A stretch of 64,000 nucleotides of DNA from the NCBI GenBank assembly GCA_002105175.1, contig MCGE01000002.1, positions 682,001 through 746,000 of the forward strand, given 5' to 3'. The notes beneath the pieces are model-generated. The model made no database searches and was not told the origin of the DNA. It saw only the letters and a list, made by a program, of their open reading frames with translations. Position numbers and translations under genes: made by a program. Position 1 is the stretch's first letter. Each line of letters opens with the position of its first letter. This document shows, in pieces, positions 47,419 through 60,401 of this stretch. The stretch is from Absidia repens (lineage: Eukaryota > Mucoromycota > Mucoromycetes > Mucorales > Cunninghamellaceae).

Positions 47419-50112
47419 CTAAGCTTCTTCTAAGAATCGGTACTCAAATCTATTGTTTGATAAAATTGCTTGTCAGTCATACATGCTATCATTTTGACAA
47501 ATTTCTTTCTTACCTAAATTCGGTTTTCTTGCGTTGACACCATGCACCTTCATAATCAAAATAGATATAAGTGCCTTGTTCATAGTCTTCAGTGATCACC
47601 TTTGGTTCTTCATGTCGTTGGAACCACGTCAGATACTTTTTGTGGAATCGCCAGGATTGCTTTTTCAGTTCTTTTGCTGCTAAATACCTACGTTAAAGGT
47701 ATTAGAACGACATTATATACTTTTTTTTTTGTGAAGTACTTACTGTTGATAAGTTCCTTGTTGGTAGTAAAAGATGAAGAATAAGGCATCCATTTCAAAT
47801 TTCTCGAATAACGCCGGGTTGTCAAATATTGCTAATGGTTGCTGAGGATAATAGCTCGGTGAAGGATAGGGCGCCCGTGGTTGGTAAACCTTTGGTCTAA
47901 GTTATTAAAAAAATCCAAGTAAATACAAATAAAGAAAAATGAAATCAATCAATTTCTTTGAACGTTACCTTTCTGAATCAATCAATTCGGGAACATGTTG
48001 TAGACTTGCATCGAGCATTTGATGAGTATAAGGCATGAGATCTTTGCCGGCTAAAATGAAAAAAAAGGTGCATTGAGAAATTGAGATTTCGTTCCATTTC
48101 ACATTATATCAAATATTATACCTCGTGCTTTGATAGATTCAAATGAAGATGCCAGATCTGACAGAGATGGTGGTAAGCGAGTGTCAGGGATTTCGGTCGT
48201 TGGTATGTGTCCAGCGTATGAAACGGAGGGAGACTAGGTGAATAAATAAATCATGTTAATTTTTGGTTTACTATATACGCATTGACATTTCTTTTCTGTC
48301 CTCTTTTTTACATTTACGCTTTTTCCAGAAAAGTCAGACGAGAGCATTGATTGAGATCCAGAATTCGCTGAAGATTCCACTGGCGATCGGATTGATTTAA
48401 ATTGGTCGGCGATCTTTGGTGGTTCTATCCAAGCAGATGGTGCGGCATCTGTGACTAACAAACAAGCATTCAGTATATGCGAGGGCAGTACTTCTGTTTT
48501 CGTCTTTCACTTGACCTTTCTTTATATTATTTACCTTTGTCTTCCGATTTCTTCGTCAATGAATCTGTGGTGGATGCCACATCGGATGTTGGTGCTGCTG
48601 CCGCTGCTGCTGCGTATTTGAGCACTGATGGGGATGTTGACACAGGACTGTGTTCTGGTTTTGATGATTTTGGTGATAGTATGGACGCTGTTGATGATTT
48701 GACTGGACTATTTGCTGATCCATCCAATGCTGAACCTAAGGAAAAAATAAGAACATGTAAATACTAGTACGTAAGTTTTTATGGGGGTAGGGGTTGTTGC
48801 CTTACCAATTTTTGGACTGGTGTGTGGTTTTGACTGAGTTTTCGCAATAGGTGATGCCAATAACGCCTAAATGTAAAGGCCCCGAATGATTAACCATCCC
48901 ATTTTTTTTATCATACGATATCTGTATTTCTTTACCTCGTCATCAATATCCTTATCCTTTTCCTTAGATGACCGTTTTGTTGGTTTTTCTTCGTCCTTTT
49001 CATCCGTTTCGGCCTTGATCACTATATGAGTAATAGTATAAAATTGTAATTAGTGTGGTGATTCCATCTGCGAATATATCAATAGGTCATGTACTTACAT
49101 TCATTGTGATATTCATCAGTTCGAATTGCATAGAGTTCTTCTTCCTCTTCGAGATTCAGATCTTCGTATATGTATTCATCTTCTTCAAAATCAGGTTCCT
49201 GTAATGATTGAATCAGGGAAAAAGATGAGCATTATAGTATAATTTGGTTGTTGTTGTTGTTGTTTTCGAAGGGAAGGGGGAGAGGAGGTTCAACTTACTT
49301 GATTGCTTTCCAGATAGTATTGTATATCATCCTTAATAGCTAGTACCTTCTCGGTTTCCAAATGATCATTTTCTAAAAGTCGTAGGGTAAGTTCCAACCG
49401 ATTGATGTGCCATCGATTTCGTTCAATGTTGTGTTCTATTGCGTTGGCCTGTTCTTGCTTGTGGTAATCCTTCTTGCCTTTTCTAGTACTGCCTTGTAGA
49501 GTTTCTAGTTCAAATTCAGCCGTTTCAATTTGCCTTGAGAGTTCGTCCACTGTTGATGATATCCAATCACAAGCATCCACCTTCTCTTTTTCTTTGGGAT
49601 CCATCTTTTCACGCTGCAGTAAACCTTCTTTTGAAAAGGCCTTGGTCTTCATTTCCTTTTCAATCGCCTTGAATCGTTCCATTTGTGACTCTATCAGTTT
49701 TCGGTTGTCCAGTAGAGCACGTTTGTCTTTGATTTCGTTGGAGGAGAGCCAAGTCTTGATTTGATCTCGTAGCCGTTGCAGTTTCTTGATTTCTTTCTTG
49801 AGGTCCTGTTCATATTTTTCCTTTTGATTGCCATTGTTGGTGGAGTGTATTTTGTCGAATATCGATTCAAAGGTATCAACGCCTTCACTGACCTTTTTTC
49901 AGCACACGATCAATCTCGGCTAGTTTGTATAAACAATAAAGTACAATAAAGTTGAGTAAGTTGTTTTTTGTTTATACCATCTCTCTCTAGTGCACTCCTT
50001 TATTTCATATTTTGATGCCGTACAGATATACACGTAACCTCCACTCCTTATATTTTCACCAAATATCTATATTATATATAGTACACTTACTTTGCAGCTT
50101 CTTCATTGACAT
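47419..50112 (-). CDS. NOT3: CCR4-NOT complex subunit 3 (Not3/Not5), with a single-base frame break
   Basis: Scaffold subunit of the CCR4-NOT deadenylase, linking mRNA decay to translation. Exons (minus strand): 50112-50091, 49919-49299, 49198-49099, 49021-48936, 48866-48806, 48735-48535, 48454-48318, 48233-48122, 48050-47969, 47896-47744, 47687-47514, 47449-47419, about 592 residues. The N-terminal helical domain ([39 protein letters not shown]) and the C-terminal NOT box ([46 protein letters not shown]) are diagnostic. The middle is Ser/Pro/Ala-rich. In exon 2, at 49892-49899, CTGAAAAAAGG has one base too many for the conserved Leu-Lys-Lys-Val-Ser. Ignoring one base, all twelve exons close in frame. 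It is probably an assembly error, possibly a real lesion. Confidence 0.9.
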
Positions 50113-50311
50113 GTTGTAGTATCAAGTATATGGTTGGGGGAGGGGAAAGGGTGTGAGTGTTATTAAAAAAAAAATAAAGAAAAAGACTACAAAAAAATCG
50201 ATTGCGGATTTTAAAAATGACGTTTGCAAACATATTCTGCAACCTTTTCTTCTTCTTATTCGCTTTTTTTTTTTTCTTTCTTTTTTGTAAACAAGCTTTT
50301 TCGTAATATCC
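50113..50311. promoter_or_regulatory. 199-base bidirectional promoter NOT3 / SUP35
   Basis: The two start codons face away from each other with only 199 bases between them, so 5' UTRs and promoters must be compact or shared. It contains A-rich tracts near NOT3 and a C/T-rich tract before SUP35. No TATA or CCAAT seen. Confidence 0.6.
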
Positions 50312-52607
50312 ATGAATCCTAACGCTTCTGAATGGAAACCCAGCTTTACTGCAAAGGCATTTGTCCCTTCCTTTGACGTTCCTGCTCCAGCTGCTGAAAC
50401 AGAGTCTGCCCCTCCGCCTCCTACTACTACTTCCGCTCCTGCTCCTGCTACCACTCCCGCTCCCACTCCCGCTCCTGCTCCTGCTGCATCTGCTACCTCT
50501 GCTGCTCCAGGTATGAAATACCCATTCTTATTCTATTAAACATCCAACTTTGTCTCATCCTTTTTTCTTTTCTCTCTTTTGTTATTGTTGCCTTTATGTA
50601 GTGCGTGTCCTCAAGTTGACCGAAACCAAACCAGGTAAGTGATTCAACCCCGCATCATACGTAAAAAGCAATACATCTCCACGCAGCTAACCAAATAGTT
50701 GTCCACATGACTTACTTGTATTAACGATTCATAGTATCTGGTGACAAAGGCATTGCCAAGAAAGAAGAATCTCCTAAGGCTGAAATACAAGCTACCGCCG
50801 CAATCTCTCCCCCCAAGGCCAAACCGACCAAGAAGGTGGCACAGCAAACTGCGAATCAGGAAAAGACTGCCGCCAAATCTGATACAGTCACTGAAGATTT
50901 GGATACCCTTGATGATGATGTGGTTGCTGATCTGTATGGCAAAGAACATTTGAATGTTGTCTTTATGGGTCATGTTGGTAAACTTGGTTTTTGGTATAGC
51001 TAGATGATTCGATCTCATATGTATTAAATCAAACTTTCTCCCTTTTTCTACAGACGCCGGTAAATCTACTATGGGTGGTAATATTCTCTTCTTGACTGGA
51101 ATGATTGACAAGCGTACAATGGAAAAATATGAAAAAGAAGCCAAGGATGCTGGTCGTGAATCGTGGTACTTGTCCTTTGCTTTGGATACTGGTGTTGAAG
51201 AACGTGCAAAGGGAAAGACTGTCGAATGTGGCCGCGCCTTCTTTGAAACGGACAAGCGACGTTACACCATTTTGGATGCGCCTGGGCACAAGAATTACGT
51301 ACCAAGCATGATTACTGGTGCCTCACAAGCTGATGTTGGTGTCATGGTTATTTCTGCTCGTAAAGGTGAATTCGAGACCGGATTTGAACGTGGTGGTCAA
51401 ACGCGTGAACATACAATGTTGGCCAAGACTTCTGGTATTGTCAAGATGGTTATAGCTATCAACAAGATGGATGATCCTACTGTCATGTGGATAAGGCTAG
51501 GTAAGAGTAATTTTTTTTAAAAGAAAAGGAACATTGACATCGTGGCTAACCTGCTTCCGTTTGATGCTAGATTCGACGAAATCATTGGCAAACTGACTCC
51601 TTTCTTGAAACAAACTGGATTTAATCCCAAGACTGAAGTTTACTTTATGCCCGTCTCTGGCTATACTGGCGCCAATATCAAAGATAGATCATCGGCATGT
51701 TCATGGTACAATGGTCCTTCGCTGTTGGAATATTTGGATGATTTGAAGACTTTGGATCGAAAATTCAATGCCCCTCTTATGATGCCTATTGCTGAAACGT
51801 ATAAGGTAATATAAATTTCCCTCGAATAACGTCGTCATTTTTCCAAGGTTTGCTAAACCTGATATATATTTTTAGGATATGGGTACCATCATTGTTGGTA
51901 AAATTGAATCTGGTCACATCAAGAAAAATCAAGCTGTACTTCTCATGCCCAACAAGGTAAGATAGGAGAAGCGTGTTTTAAAAGAATTAAATATGGAAAG
52001 CTGATGAAAAAAAATCGTTTTCTTTTTCTTTTTCGTAGCGTGTAACTGAAATATCAACCATCTACAACGAATCTGAAGAAGTTGAACAAGCCATGTGCGG
52101 CGACAATGTGAAGATCCGTATCAAGGGAGTGGAAGAAGATGTAAGTTTAAAGGGAAAAAAATCCCCCAATGTGTAGGCATGCCACGAAAAAGCAATTTAT
52201 TAACTATATCTTCCCTTTGATGTACCGTTCATGGATGGGATATGTAGGAAGTATCTCCTGGATTTGTTCTCTGTACCAAGAAGAAACCTGTCAAGACTGC
52301 CACCAAATTCCATGCGCAACTTGCTATTTTAGAACACAAGAATATCATTTGTGCTGGCTATACTGCCGTGTTACATGTTCATGCTGCTGCTGAAGAGGTG
52401 ACTCTCGGTGCGCTTCTCCATTTGGTTGACAAAAAGACAAACCGAAAATCCAAGCGTCCTCCACAATTCGTCAAGCAAGGGCAAAAGGTGATTGCAAGAA
52501 TTGAAACGTCTGGCCCCTTATGTGTGGAAACATTTGATGATTACCCGCAACTTGGCCGATTTACTCTTCGTGATGAAGGTAAGTTATATTAGCAAATTTC
52601 AAATCTA

Positions 52608-52646
<39 letters not shown>

Positions 52647-52727
52647 AATACATTTCATGATCTATTTCTTGTAGGTAAAACTGTTGCCATCGGCAAGATC
52701 ATCAAGGTGTTGGAAGACGATGCGTAA
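50312..52727 (+). CDS. SUP35: Translation release factor eRF3 (Sup35), with a single-base frame break
   Basis: GTPase that works with eRF1 to terminate translation and links to poly(A)-binding protein. Exons: 50312-50510, 50602-50634, 50735-50977, 51054-51500, 51571-51805, 51876-51956, 52039-52140, 52248-52578, 52675-52727, about 508 residues. The N-terminus has a PAM2-like segment (ASEWKPSFTAKAFVPSF) and a Pro/Ala/Thr stretch, not a Gln/Asn prion domain. GTPase: G1 GHVDAGKST across a splice, G3 DAPGHKNY, G4 NKMD. The C-terminal domain ends GRFTLRDEGKTVAIGKI. At 51488-51491 ATGTGGATAAGG lacks one base: with one more G it reads Trp-Asp-Lys-Ala-Arg-Phe-Asp-Glu and the downstream exons fall into frame. 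It is probably an assembly error. Confidence 0.92.
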
Positions 52728-52756
52728 ATATTAGTATATAGTTACTGATTACTCTG

Positions 52757-52762
52757 AATAAA
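52757..52762 (+). terminator. Poly(A) signal of SUP35
   Basis: AATAAA 30 bases past the stop codon. Confidence 0.5.
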
Positions 52763-52924
52763 ATTATGTATGTATCTCTTTTTTTGAAATAAACGTTCTG
52801 GCGCTTCTCTGAGGCCTTTGGAATCTTGATTTTACTGGGTGTCACGGTGTGAAGGTGGGGTGGGGGGGTTGAAGTATGGGTTTTCTAATGGAATGGAATT
52901 AGAAATGTCGTCCATTTCACACAT

Positions 52925-53185
52925 TGATGGGTCGCCCTCGTGTTTTATTGACGTTTCACTGAGGAAATGATGATCTTGGATTAGTGTTAAAACTTGAATC
53001 AGGGGCAGTTTGAAAAATGCAATACAAACTTATATGATGGGATCCTTTCATTTTGGATCTGTGACTTGGGGCCGCTATTGGGTTAGTATGATTTTATAAA
53101 GTAGTGAAATGGTACTGTCATTTATCTTAGTGTTAGCTGATATGGTTATATCTACATCTAAATAAAATGTACCTTGTATCTTTTA
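52925..53185 (+). repeat. Dispersed repeat, copy E (divergent subfamily)
   Basis: Blocks in the family order: GATGATCTTGGATTAGTGTT, TTTGAAAAATGCAATACAAA, TCCTTTCATTTTGGAT, a TTAGTGTTAG block and ATCTAAATAAAATGTACC. The 'GAAAAATGCAATACAAAC' block is shared only with copy A. The 5' GC element is eroded (GTCGCCCTCGTG). It lies downstream of SUP35 in the same orientation. Confidence 0.65.
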
Positions 53186-53837
53186 TACATTCATATTCTT
53201 TGTTTTCTCGAGTGGGCACACATGGGGGGGGGCTCAAAATAAATAAGAAGTACGATACTTTTTGCACCCTCCACCATTTGTCATGTTGGTAAACATCCTA
53301 TCTTTTTATTTATTTATTTAATATTATTCTGAAAAATGAGAGGGGGGTGGAGCAAGTTGGCGACGTGCTCTTAGTTAACTATGAACGATAAAGCGAGAAT
53401 AGTGCCGCCATTCATATTCAGTCACGTTGAATTGTCAACCAGTGAAAAGTACTATAGGGGAAGGCAGTAGTCATAGTGTATAAGCTAGGGATTAGGGAGA
53501 AATTCCTTATGATCCTAATACGATCTGTGTTTAATAATATGGATATTGGAGGGGGAATGGACTACATTTAGACAATCTACAAGACTCAAATAGCCGCTCA
53601 GTCTCTGAGAATAATCATAGTGAGTGACACAAAACAAAGAAATGTCTCACTATCCCATGGATTAGAAGATGTCGATAAAAGCATACTTTATTTGAAATAT
53701 ATTAATAAATACTACATTAAGAGCGTGAGGGTTCATTGCAACAAAGGATCTGATGAATACATCATGAAAATGACTAGCTGGAGATCTGAAGCACGGTCAA
53801 CATTAATCTAACATTAATTTAAAGAGACAATGGTAAA

Positions 53838-54215
53838 AACGAAATCTAATATACAAGACATGAGAGAGACTAATGGGACTTTTTTTTTTTTTGTAATATG
53901 GAAAAAGGAGCATGCTTTATTCAGATGTAGATACTAACTACAGACAAACTAACATTAAACCAAGCTAATAAAGGCTCCAACAAGCCAACGAAAGGCGGTT
54001 CTAAATCCTGAATCCAAAGTGAAAGGGTTTCCCCATGCATCTTGTATCCCTGAGCTCAAAACCCTTCTAAACTAGTCCAAACAATAATCTAAATCCATCA
54101 GAACTCGATAGGAGCCACAAACGTGAAAGAAAATAAAACGAAAGAAAGAGGGCAAAAAAATAAGCGGGGAGAGAAAAAATAAAAGGTAAAATTCACGTGG
54201 GCGGGATTTGAAATG
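53838..54215 (-). repeat. Dispersed repeat, copy F (inverted)
   Basis: The only copy on the minus strand. Read from 54215 downward it starts CAAATCCCGCCCACGTGAAT, then a pyrimidine tract, GGACTAGTTTAGAAGGGT, ATACAAGATGCATGGGGAAA, CCCTTTCACTTTGGATTCAG, TTAGCTTGGTTTAATGTTAG, TGAATAAAGCATGC, and ends with CTCTCTCATGTCTTGT near 53850. It is truncated relative to the long copies. The E-box is intact. Confidence 0.75.
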
Positions 54216-54599
54216 TTTTGGTGCTATGAACCGGATTTCTTTTGTGGATACAAAAAAGGAATCCCTTCAATGTTTTTTATGTTCATCATACAACATCATC
54301 AATACGGTGGTTCCCTTCTTAAAAATGTAATAGCTAACATTCAGCATCGTCAACGTGGTTGTTCTCTTCTCTTGATGCTTTTGCGGACAAAATGATGCAA
54401 ATCGGTCTAGTTTAATTAACTCCTTCACGGTAGAACAATCTGTCACTCACCTGACATAGGATAATTCTCCTCGTTGATTGTAATGGTTTATCTAATACTG
54501 AATTGTGCTTTTTATACAACAAGGCACTCTCATATATTTTAAATCTACCTAAACAAATCACATTTAGGCATGTGCCATGATACTTTACTATCATCAGAT

Positions 54600-54665
54600 T
54601 ATATAGTTTAATTCAGAGGCCGTCGTTGATACCTACTATATATGAATAAAATATGTCTTATACTT
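54600..54665 (+). repeat. Dispersed repeat, fragment G (3' block only)
   Basis: Contains AGAGGCC and TATATATGAATAAAATATGTCT, matching the AATAAA-containing block of copies A-D, without the preceding conserved blocks. It may be a truncated or degenerate copy. Confidence 0.4.
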
Positions 54666-55508
54666 TTACATTGTTTCTTATACGTTTGGTTTGTCTTGAT
54701 AAATGAGTATAGACACACTGTACTGTAAAGTCCTTGTACGTGTAGGAAAAAAAAAAAAAAAAAAAAAGGCAGGAATAATTGGGCACGCGGTAACATCGAT
54801 CAACGATCGTGCTTCGCGCTCTGTCTATTGTAGACTGGAATTTAAAAGGCAGTGTTAAACTAGTTTCTTGAACGGTCTTAAAAAATTGGCTGCAATTGAG
54901 TCATCAAAAAATAAGTAGCATTGGAGGGTGTTAGTTTACCCGCGACTTTTATTATCATACACCACAGCTGTTGAGATGAGAAAAGGTGTCAGGGACGCAG
55001 TGTCGACTACTGTTATCAGATAAAAAGGAATGATTCGTTGTCACACCAGGACTAAAGATACATGATATAATAAGAATGTAGGGATCGCCATTACTTGATC
55101 AGCGATTTATCATACTGACCAGTACATATGTAAATGTATGTACTATATTGAAACCTTTCAATGACGAGATTAACGATATAGAGGAAAACTAACGGTATAA
55201 TTTTTATTTGCTCAATCCGTGTAAAGGAATTTTATTAAAAGGTCATATGTAAAACAAAAATGATCAGTAAAAGACGCAAATCCTATCAAAGTCATTTTTG
55301 CTAAAGCGGCCATCAGGTAAAATGTGAAAAGTAAATATAGATAATAGGTATAATGAATGTTTTTATTGAATACAGAAGATAAAAATTCCACAGCGATAAC
55401 TTTAATCAAAAAGGTTTCCTGTAACACATAAAATCAAATATAAAATATCAATAAACCGCTAAAACTACTAATATACTAAGCTATTAAACAACTAAACTAC
55501 TATGAAAT

Positions 55509-57152
55509 TTACAATGAGGGGCGAGTACGGATGGAGGACAGCTTGTCAGCAATTTGTTGTAAAAACACTTCCGTAGTGGAATAATGTTCACTGGTCATTC
55601 TAAAAAGTAAAGAAAAAAGAAAAGAAATAAGCAAATCATCTTGTCCAATCGTCCATATCACTCGGTCCATCCACTTACTTCTTTCCATGAATGATCAAGG
55701 CTAAATCTTTAGTCATGTTGTTGTCCACTTCAATTGTCTCGATACAAGCACGTTCAAGATCTTCAGCAAATTGCAACAGTTCAGGATGTTCATCAAGCTT
55801 AGCACGATGGGCCAAACCACGGGTCCATGCAAAGATACTAGCAATAGGGTTGGTAGAGGTAGCATTTCCCTAAATAGATAAAAATAACAATATTCAGTTA
55901 ACATGTCATCGAGGTACTAATGGTCCAACGCTATCACAGATTACCTTTTGATGTTCACGGTAATGGCGAGTGACAGTACCATGGGCAGCTTCAGCTTCAC
56001 AAGTCTTGCCATCGGGTGTATAGAGAACAGAGGTCATTAAACCAAGGGAGCCATAACCTTGAGCAATAATATCGGATTGCACATCACCATCATAGTTCTT
56101 ACAAGCCCAGATAAAGTTACCGTCGGATTTCAAAGCTTGGGCGACCATATCATCAATCAATCGGTGTTCGTACCAGATACCCAATGATTCAAATTGACTC
56201 TTGTATTGAGCTTGGTAGATTTCTTCAAAGATATCCTTGAATCGTCCATCGTAAGCCTTGAGAATGGTGTTCTTGGTGCTGAGATACAATGGGAACTTGC
56301 GCTCAATGGCTAAGCGGAAACACGCATGAGCAAAGCCTTCAATAGATTCGTCAGTGTTGTACATAGCCAAACCAACGCCACCAGATTTCTCAAAGTTGAA
56401 CACTTCAAATTTCTTGGGTTCGGAGCCATCGGTAGGAGTATAGGTCATTTCAAATTTACCAGGTCCAGGAGCAACAAAGTCAGTGGCACGGTACTGTAAT
56501 TAGGCGAAGTAAAGAAGAAAAAGTCAGTTCATGAACTTTCCTAATGCTATATACATCCAACCATCCTTTTTATGCTAACTTACTTGATCACCAAAGGCAT
56601 GTCGTCCAATGATAATGGGGCCAGTCCAGCCAGGTACAAGACGAGGGATGTTCTTCAAGATAATAGGTTCACGGAACACAGTACCATTCAAAATGTTACG
56701 GAGAGTTCCGTTAGGAGACTTCCACATCTTCTTGAGCTTGAATTCTAATAATAAAGAGAGAAAGATGAATATGCGTATTTGGTATCACAATGTCCCCTCC
56801 GCCAAATTCAATTCTTACCTTCAACACGAGCTTCATCGGGAGTAATAGTAGCACACTTGATACCGACATTGTACTTCTTGATAGCTTCGGCAGCATCAAT
56901 AGTCACTTGATCGTTGGTCTATATATCAAAGAAACAAGATATATATTAGCGTATATAGGTGCATATACTCTTTCCGACAGTATGTTTTCAACTTACGGCA
57001 TCACGGTTTTCCACGGACAAATCATAGTACTTGATGTCGAGTTCAAGGTAAGGAAGGATAAGCTTCTCTTTGATGAATTGCCAGATGATACGGGTCATTT
57101 CATCACCGTCCAAGTCAACAACAGGGTTCTTCACAACAATTTTACCAGCCAT
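55509..57152 (-). CDS. IDP2: NADP-dependent isocitrate dehydrogenase, probably cytosolic
   Basis: Oxidises isocitrate to 2-oxoglutarate, making NADPH. Exons (minus strand): 57152-56997, 56918-56819, 56744-56584, 56493-55945, 55869-55679, 55599-55509, giving 415 residues. Family motifs: [94 protein letters not shown] and [12 protein letters not shown]. Translation starts directly with [10 protein letters not shown], with no presequence. The C-terminus RTRPSL is not a good PTS1. A cytosolic location is therefore inferred. A poly-A run of about 28 lies just upstream of the ATG on the plus strand. Confidence 0.95.
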
Positions 57153-57170
57153 AATGAATATACGTGAGTA

Positions 57171-57208
<38 letters not shown>

Positions 57209-58153
57209 AATAGAAAAGAATTGAAAGGGAAGAAGGAAAAAAAGGAAGGAAAAATAAAAAAGCGGAACGAATTTAAGCTTTTTTTTTGGCCGATGTGTCT
57301 TTTAAAGATTTCCTAAAGACGCAAAGTTGATTATAAACAACAGGACAAGGTTCAGAACTAAATAAAAAAAAATCTCATGACAACTCTATATTACATTGTA
57401 GAGGGTATATTCTTGTCCCATCCAATTACAAAGCGAAACCCTTTCTTCCCTTGAAATTTGCCTGATGTGCAACAGCGGAGATTGCCATTAGCCATCCTTT
57501 TTATTATGCCAAAAACATATGACACTCAAATCGCAGAATGTCGCCATAAATCGATTATCATGGTTTATATCTTTAATTTTTAACTACTGTATTATGTGTT
57601 TGTTTTGATAAACTTCACCATACTTTTTATGAAACAGCGTTAAACACTCACATGATACATAACCCTACTGTGCTAATCATATTGCTGACTATCTTTACAG
57701 TAGGTCATCATGCTTATCTATGGCACTGTATCGTCCATATATTCAAATGATAGGATGACAAACTGCAACAGTAATACATACTGTCACATAAGTAAAAAAT
57801 CGCAACGCCTAATGGAAGTAGTAACGGTGACTATTGTTTCTCTTGGACTTTTTTCGAAAGTGGTTAAGTGGGTGGGCTTGGGTTGCTCTACAAACAATAT
57901 ATTGTATGATCCGTACTTCTCTGTCAAATTGGTCGATACGATAGCTAAGGATACATGGTATAAATAAATAGGCAATTAGAGCTGGTATCGCGAGACACTC
58001 TATTTGGGAAACTACAGCATACATTTTCGTAGTTTTGCACAACTAATTTGATTCTCCGCAGAGACCTTGGCTTTTTTTTTTCTCTGCGATTTCCTTTTCC
58101 TTGCACTTCTCCTTCCTCTATTATTTTCCACTGTGCTTGATGACAATACAGCC
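57153..58153. other. Divergent promoter region IDP / RAB4
   Basis: About 1 kb containing a poly-A run at 57179-57206, a CT-rich tract before RAB4 and otherwise unremarkable A/T-rich DNA. An 85-codon ATG-initiated frame at 57710-57967 shows no recognisable features and is not called. Confidence 0.45.
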
Positions 58154-59623
<1,470 letters not shown>

Positions 59624-60401
59624 TTATCCTGCTTCCCCTTTATAGTTTGTATTATTCTTCTCCCTTCCCGACTTTATTTGCTTCCCCCTCCCGCCTCTTT
59701 TTTTCTTTTTTTTTTCTATCTCATGTATTATTTACTACTAGTATTATTATTGTTATTATTATTATTATTCCTATCTATATTCATATCCTCCTATATTTAT
59801 CACTCCATCTTGACGTATTTTTCTTTTTATAAAATCTTGTGTAAATAAAGACCCACTGTTACAATATCGTATTACAATTGACTTGTTTGATTTTTGTATT
59901 TTTGCTCCAAATATTATTTTTTACAATCATAAACATAAACACATACACTGATCCCTTGATTACTTGACTTGCAAATATACACTTGCCCTTTATCTCCCAT
60001 ACACACTTTGATGAATACGTATATCAATGTCCCACTCAAAATATTCCTAGCAGAATGTCTTGATTTTGTCACACATCAGCTCCCCAACTAATTTGCAGTT
60101 CAATATAGTCACAATCATTGCCGAAAACAGCAGTGCCATCGAACTCATCAAATACACACAATATATCGGTCATTTGATGCATTGCTCTTACATTTCAGTA
60201 CAATGTATTAGCCATCCAACGCATAATCATCAACCTTTGTCACTCCATATACATGAAGCTCAAATTGTGCTCAATACCTAAGCATCCCCAACATCCACAA
60301 ACATATCATCATATACAAAAGAAATAAATAAAACTAAAAAAATGATCTAAAATTTGTTTTATTATGGCAAATAGAAGTAAATCAAATGATAATATCTAGT
60401 T
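59624..60401. other. Convergent 3' region RAB4 / EDC3
   Basis: Contains a (TTA)n/(ATT)n-rich stretch near 59740-59770 and C/A-rich DNA from 59930 to 60320. A minus-strand AATAAA at 60363-60358 lies 40 bases past the EDC3 stop. No gene. Confidence 0.5.
59844..59849 (+). terminator. Poly(A) signal of RAB4
   Basis: AATAAA about 220 bases past the stop codon. Confidence 0.45.

Larger units (their letters stand above)
52728..55508. other. 2.8-kb gene-free region with clustered repeat copies
   Basis: Holds repeat copies E, F and a fragment G in two orientations, G-rich runs near 53220, and the IDP 3' end (minus-strand AATAAA at 55367-55362). Stretches outside the repeats (53190-53830, 54670-55500) show no coding frame, tRNA or rRNA. 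Confidence 0.5.

Noticed and set aside
49694..49888. 64-codon minus-strand frame inside NOT3 as a separate gene
   Set aside because: It is an alternate frame of NOT3 exon 2, exposed by the one-base break; the conserved NOT3 sequence lies in the neighbouring frame.
51481..51541. Non-canonical (AT-AC) intron to explain the SUP35 frame
   Set aside because: The sequence after Trp (ATAAGG) does not match a U12-type AT donor (ATATCC), and the canonical GTAAGA donor just downstream fits once one G is added.
53620..53811. 63-codon frame in the repeat-rich region
   Set aside because: It has a GTG rather than ATG start, adjoins repeat copies and lacks any promoter or family signal.
55509..55599. Peroxisomal targeting signal at the IDP C-terminus
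   Set aside because: The last three residues, PSL, do not fit the usual [SAC][KRH][LM] pattern.
57710..57967. 85-codon ATG-initiated frame between IDP and RAB4
   Set aside because: No recognisable motif and an overlapping open frame on the other strand; a chance frame is more likely.
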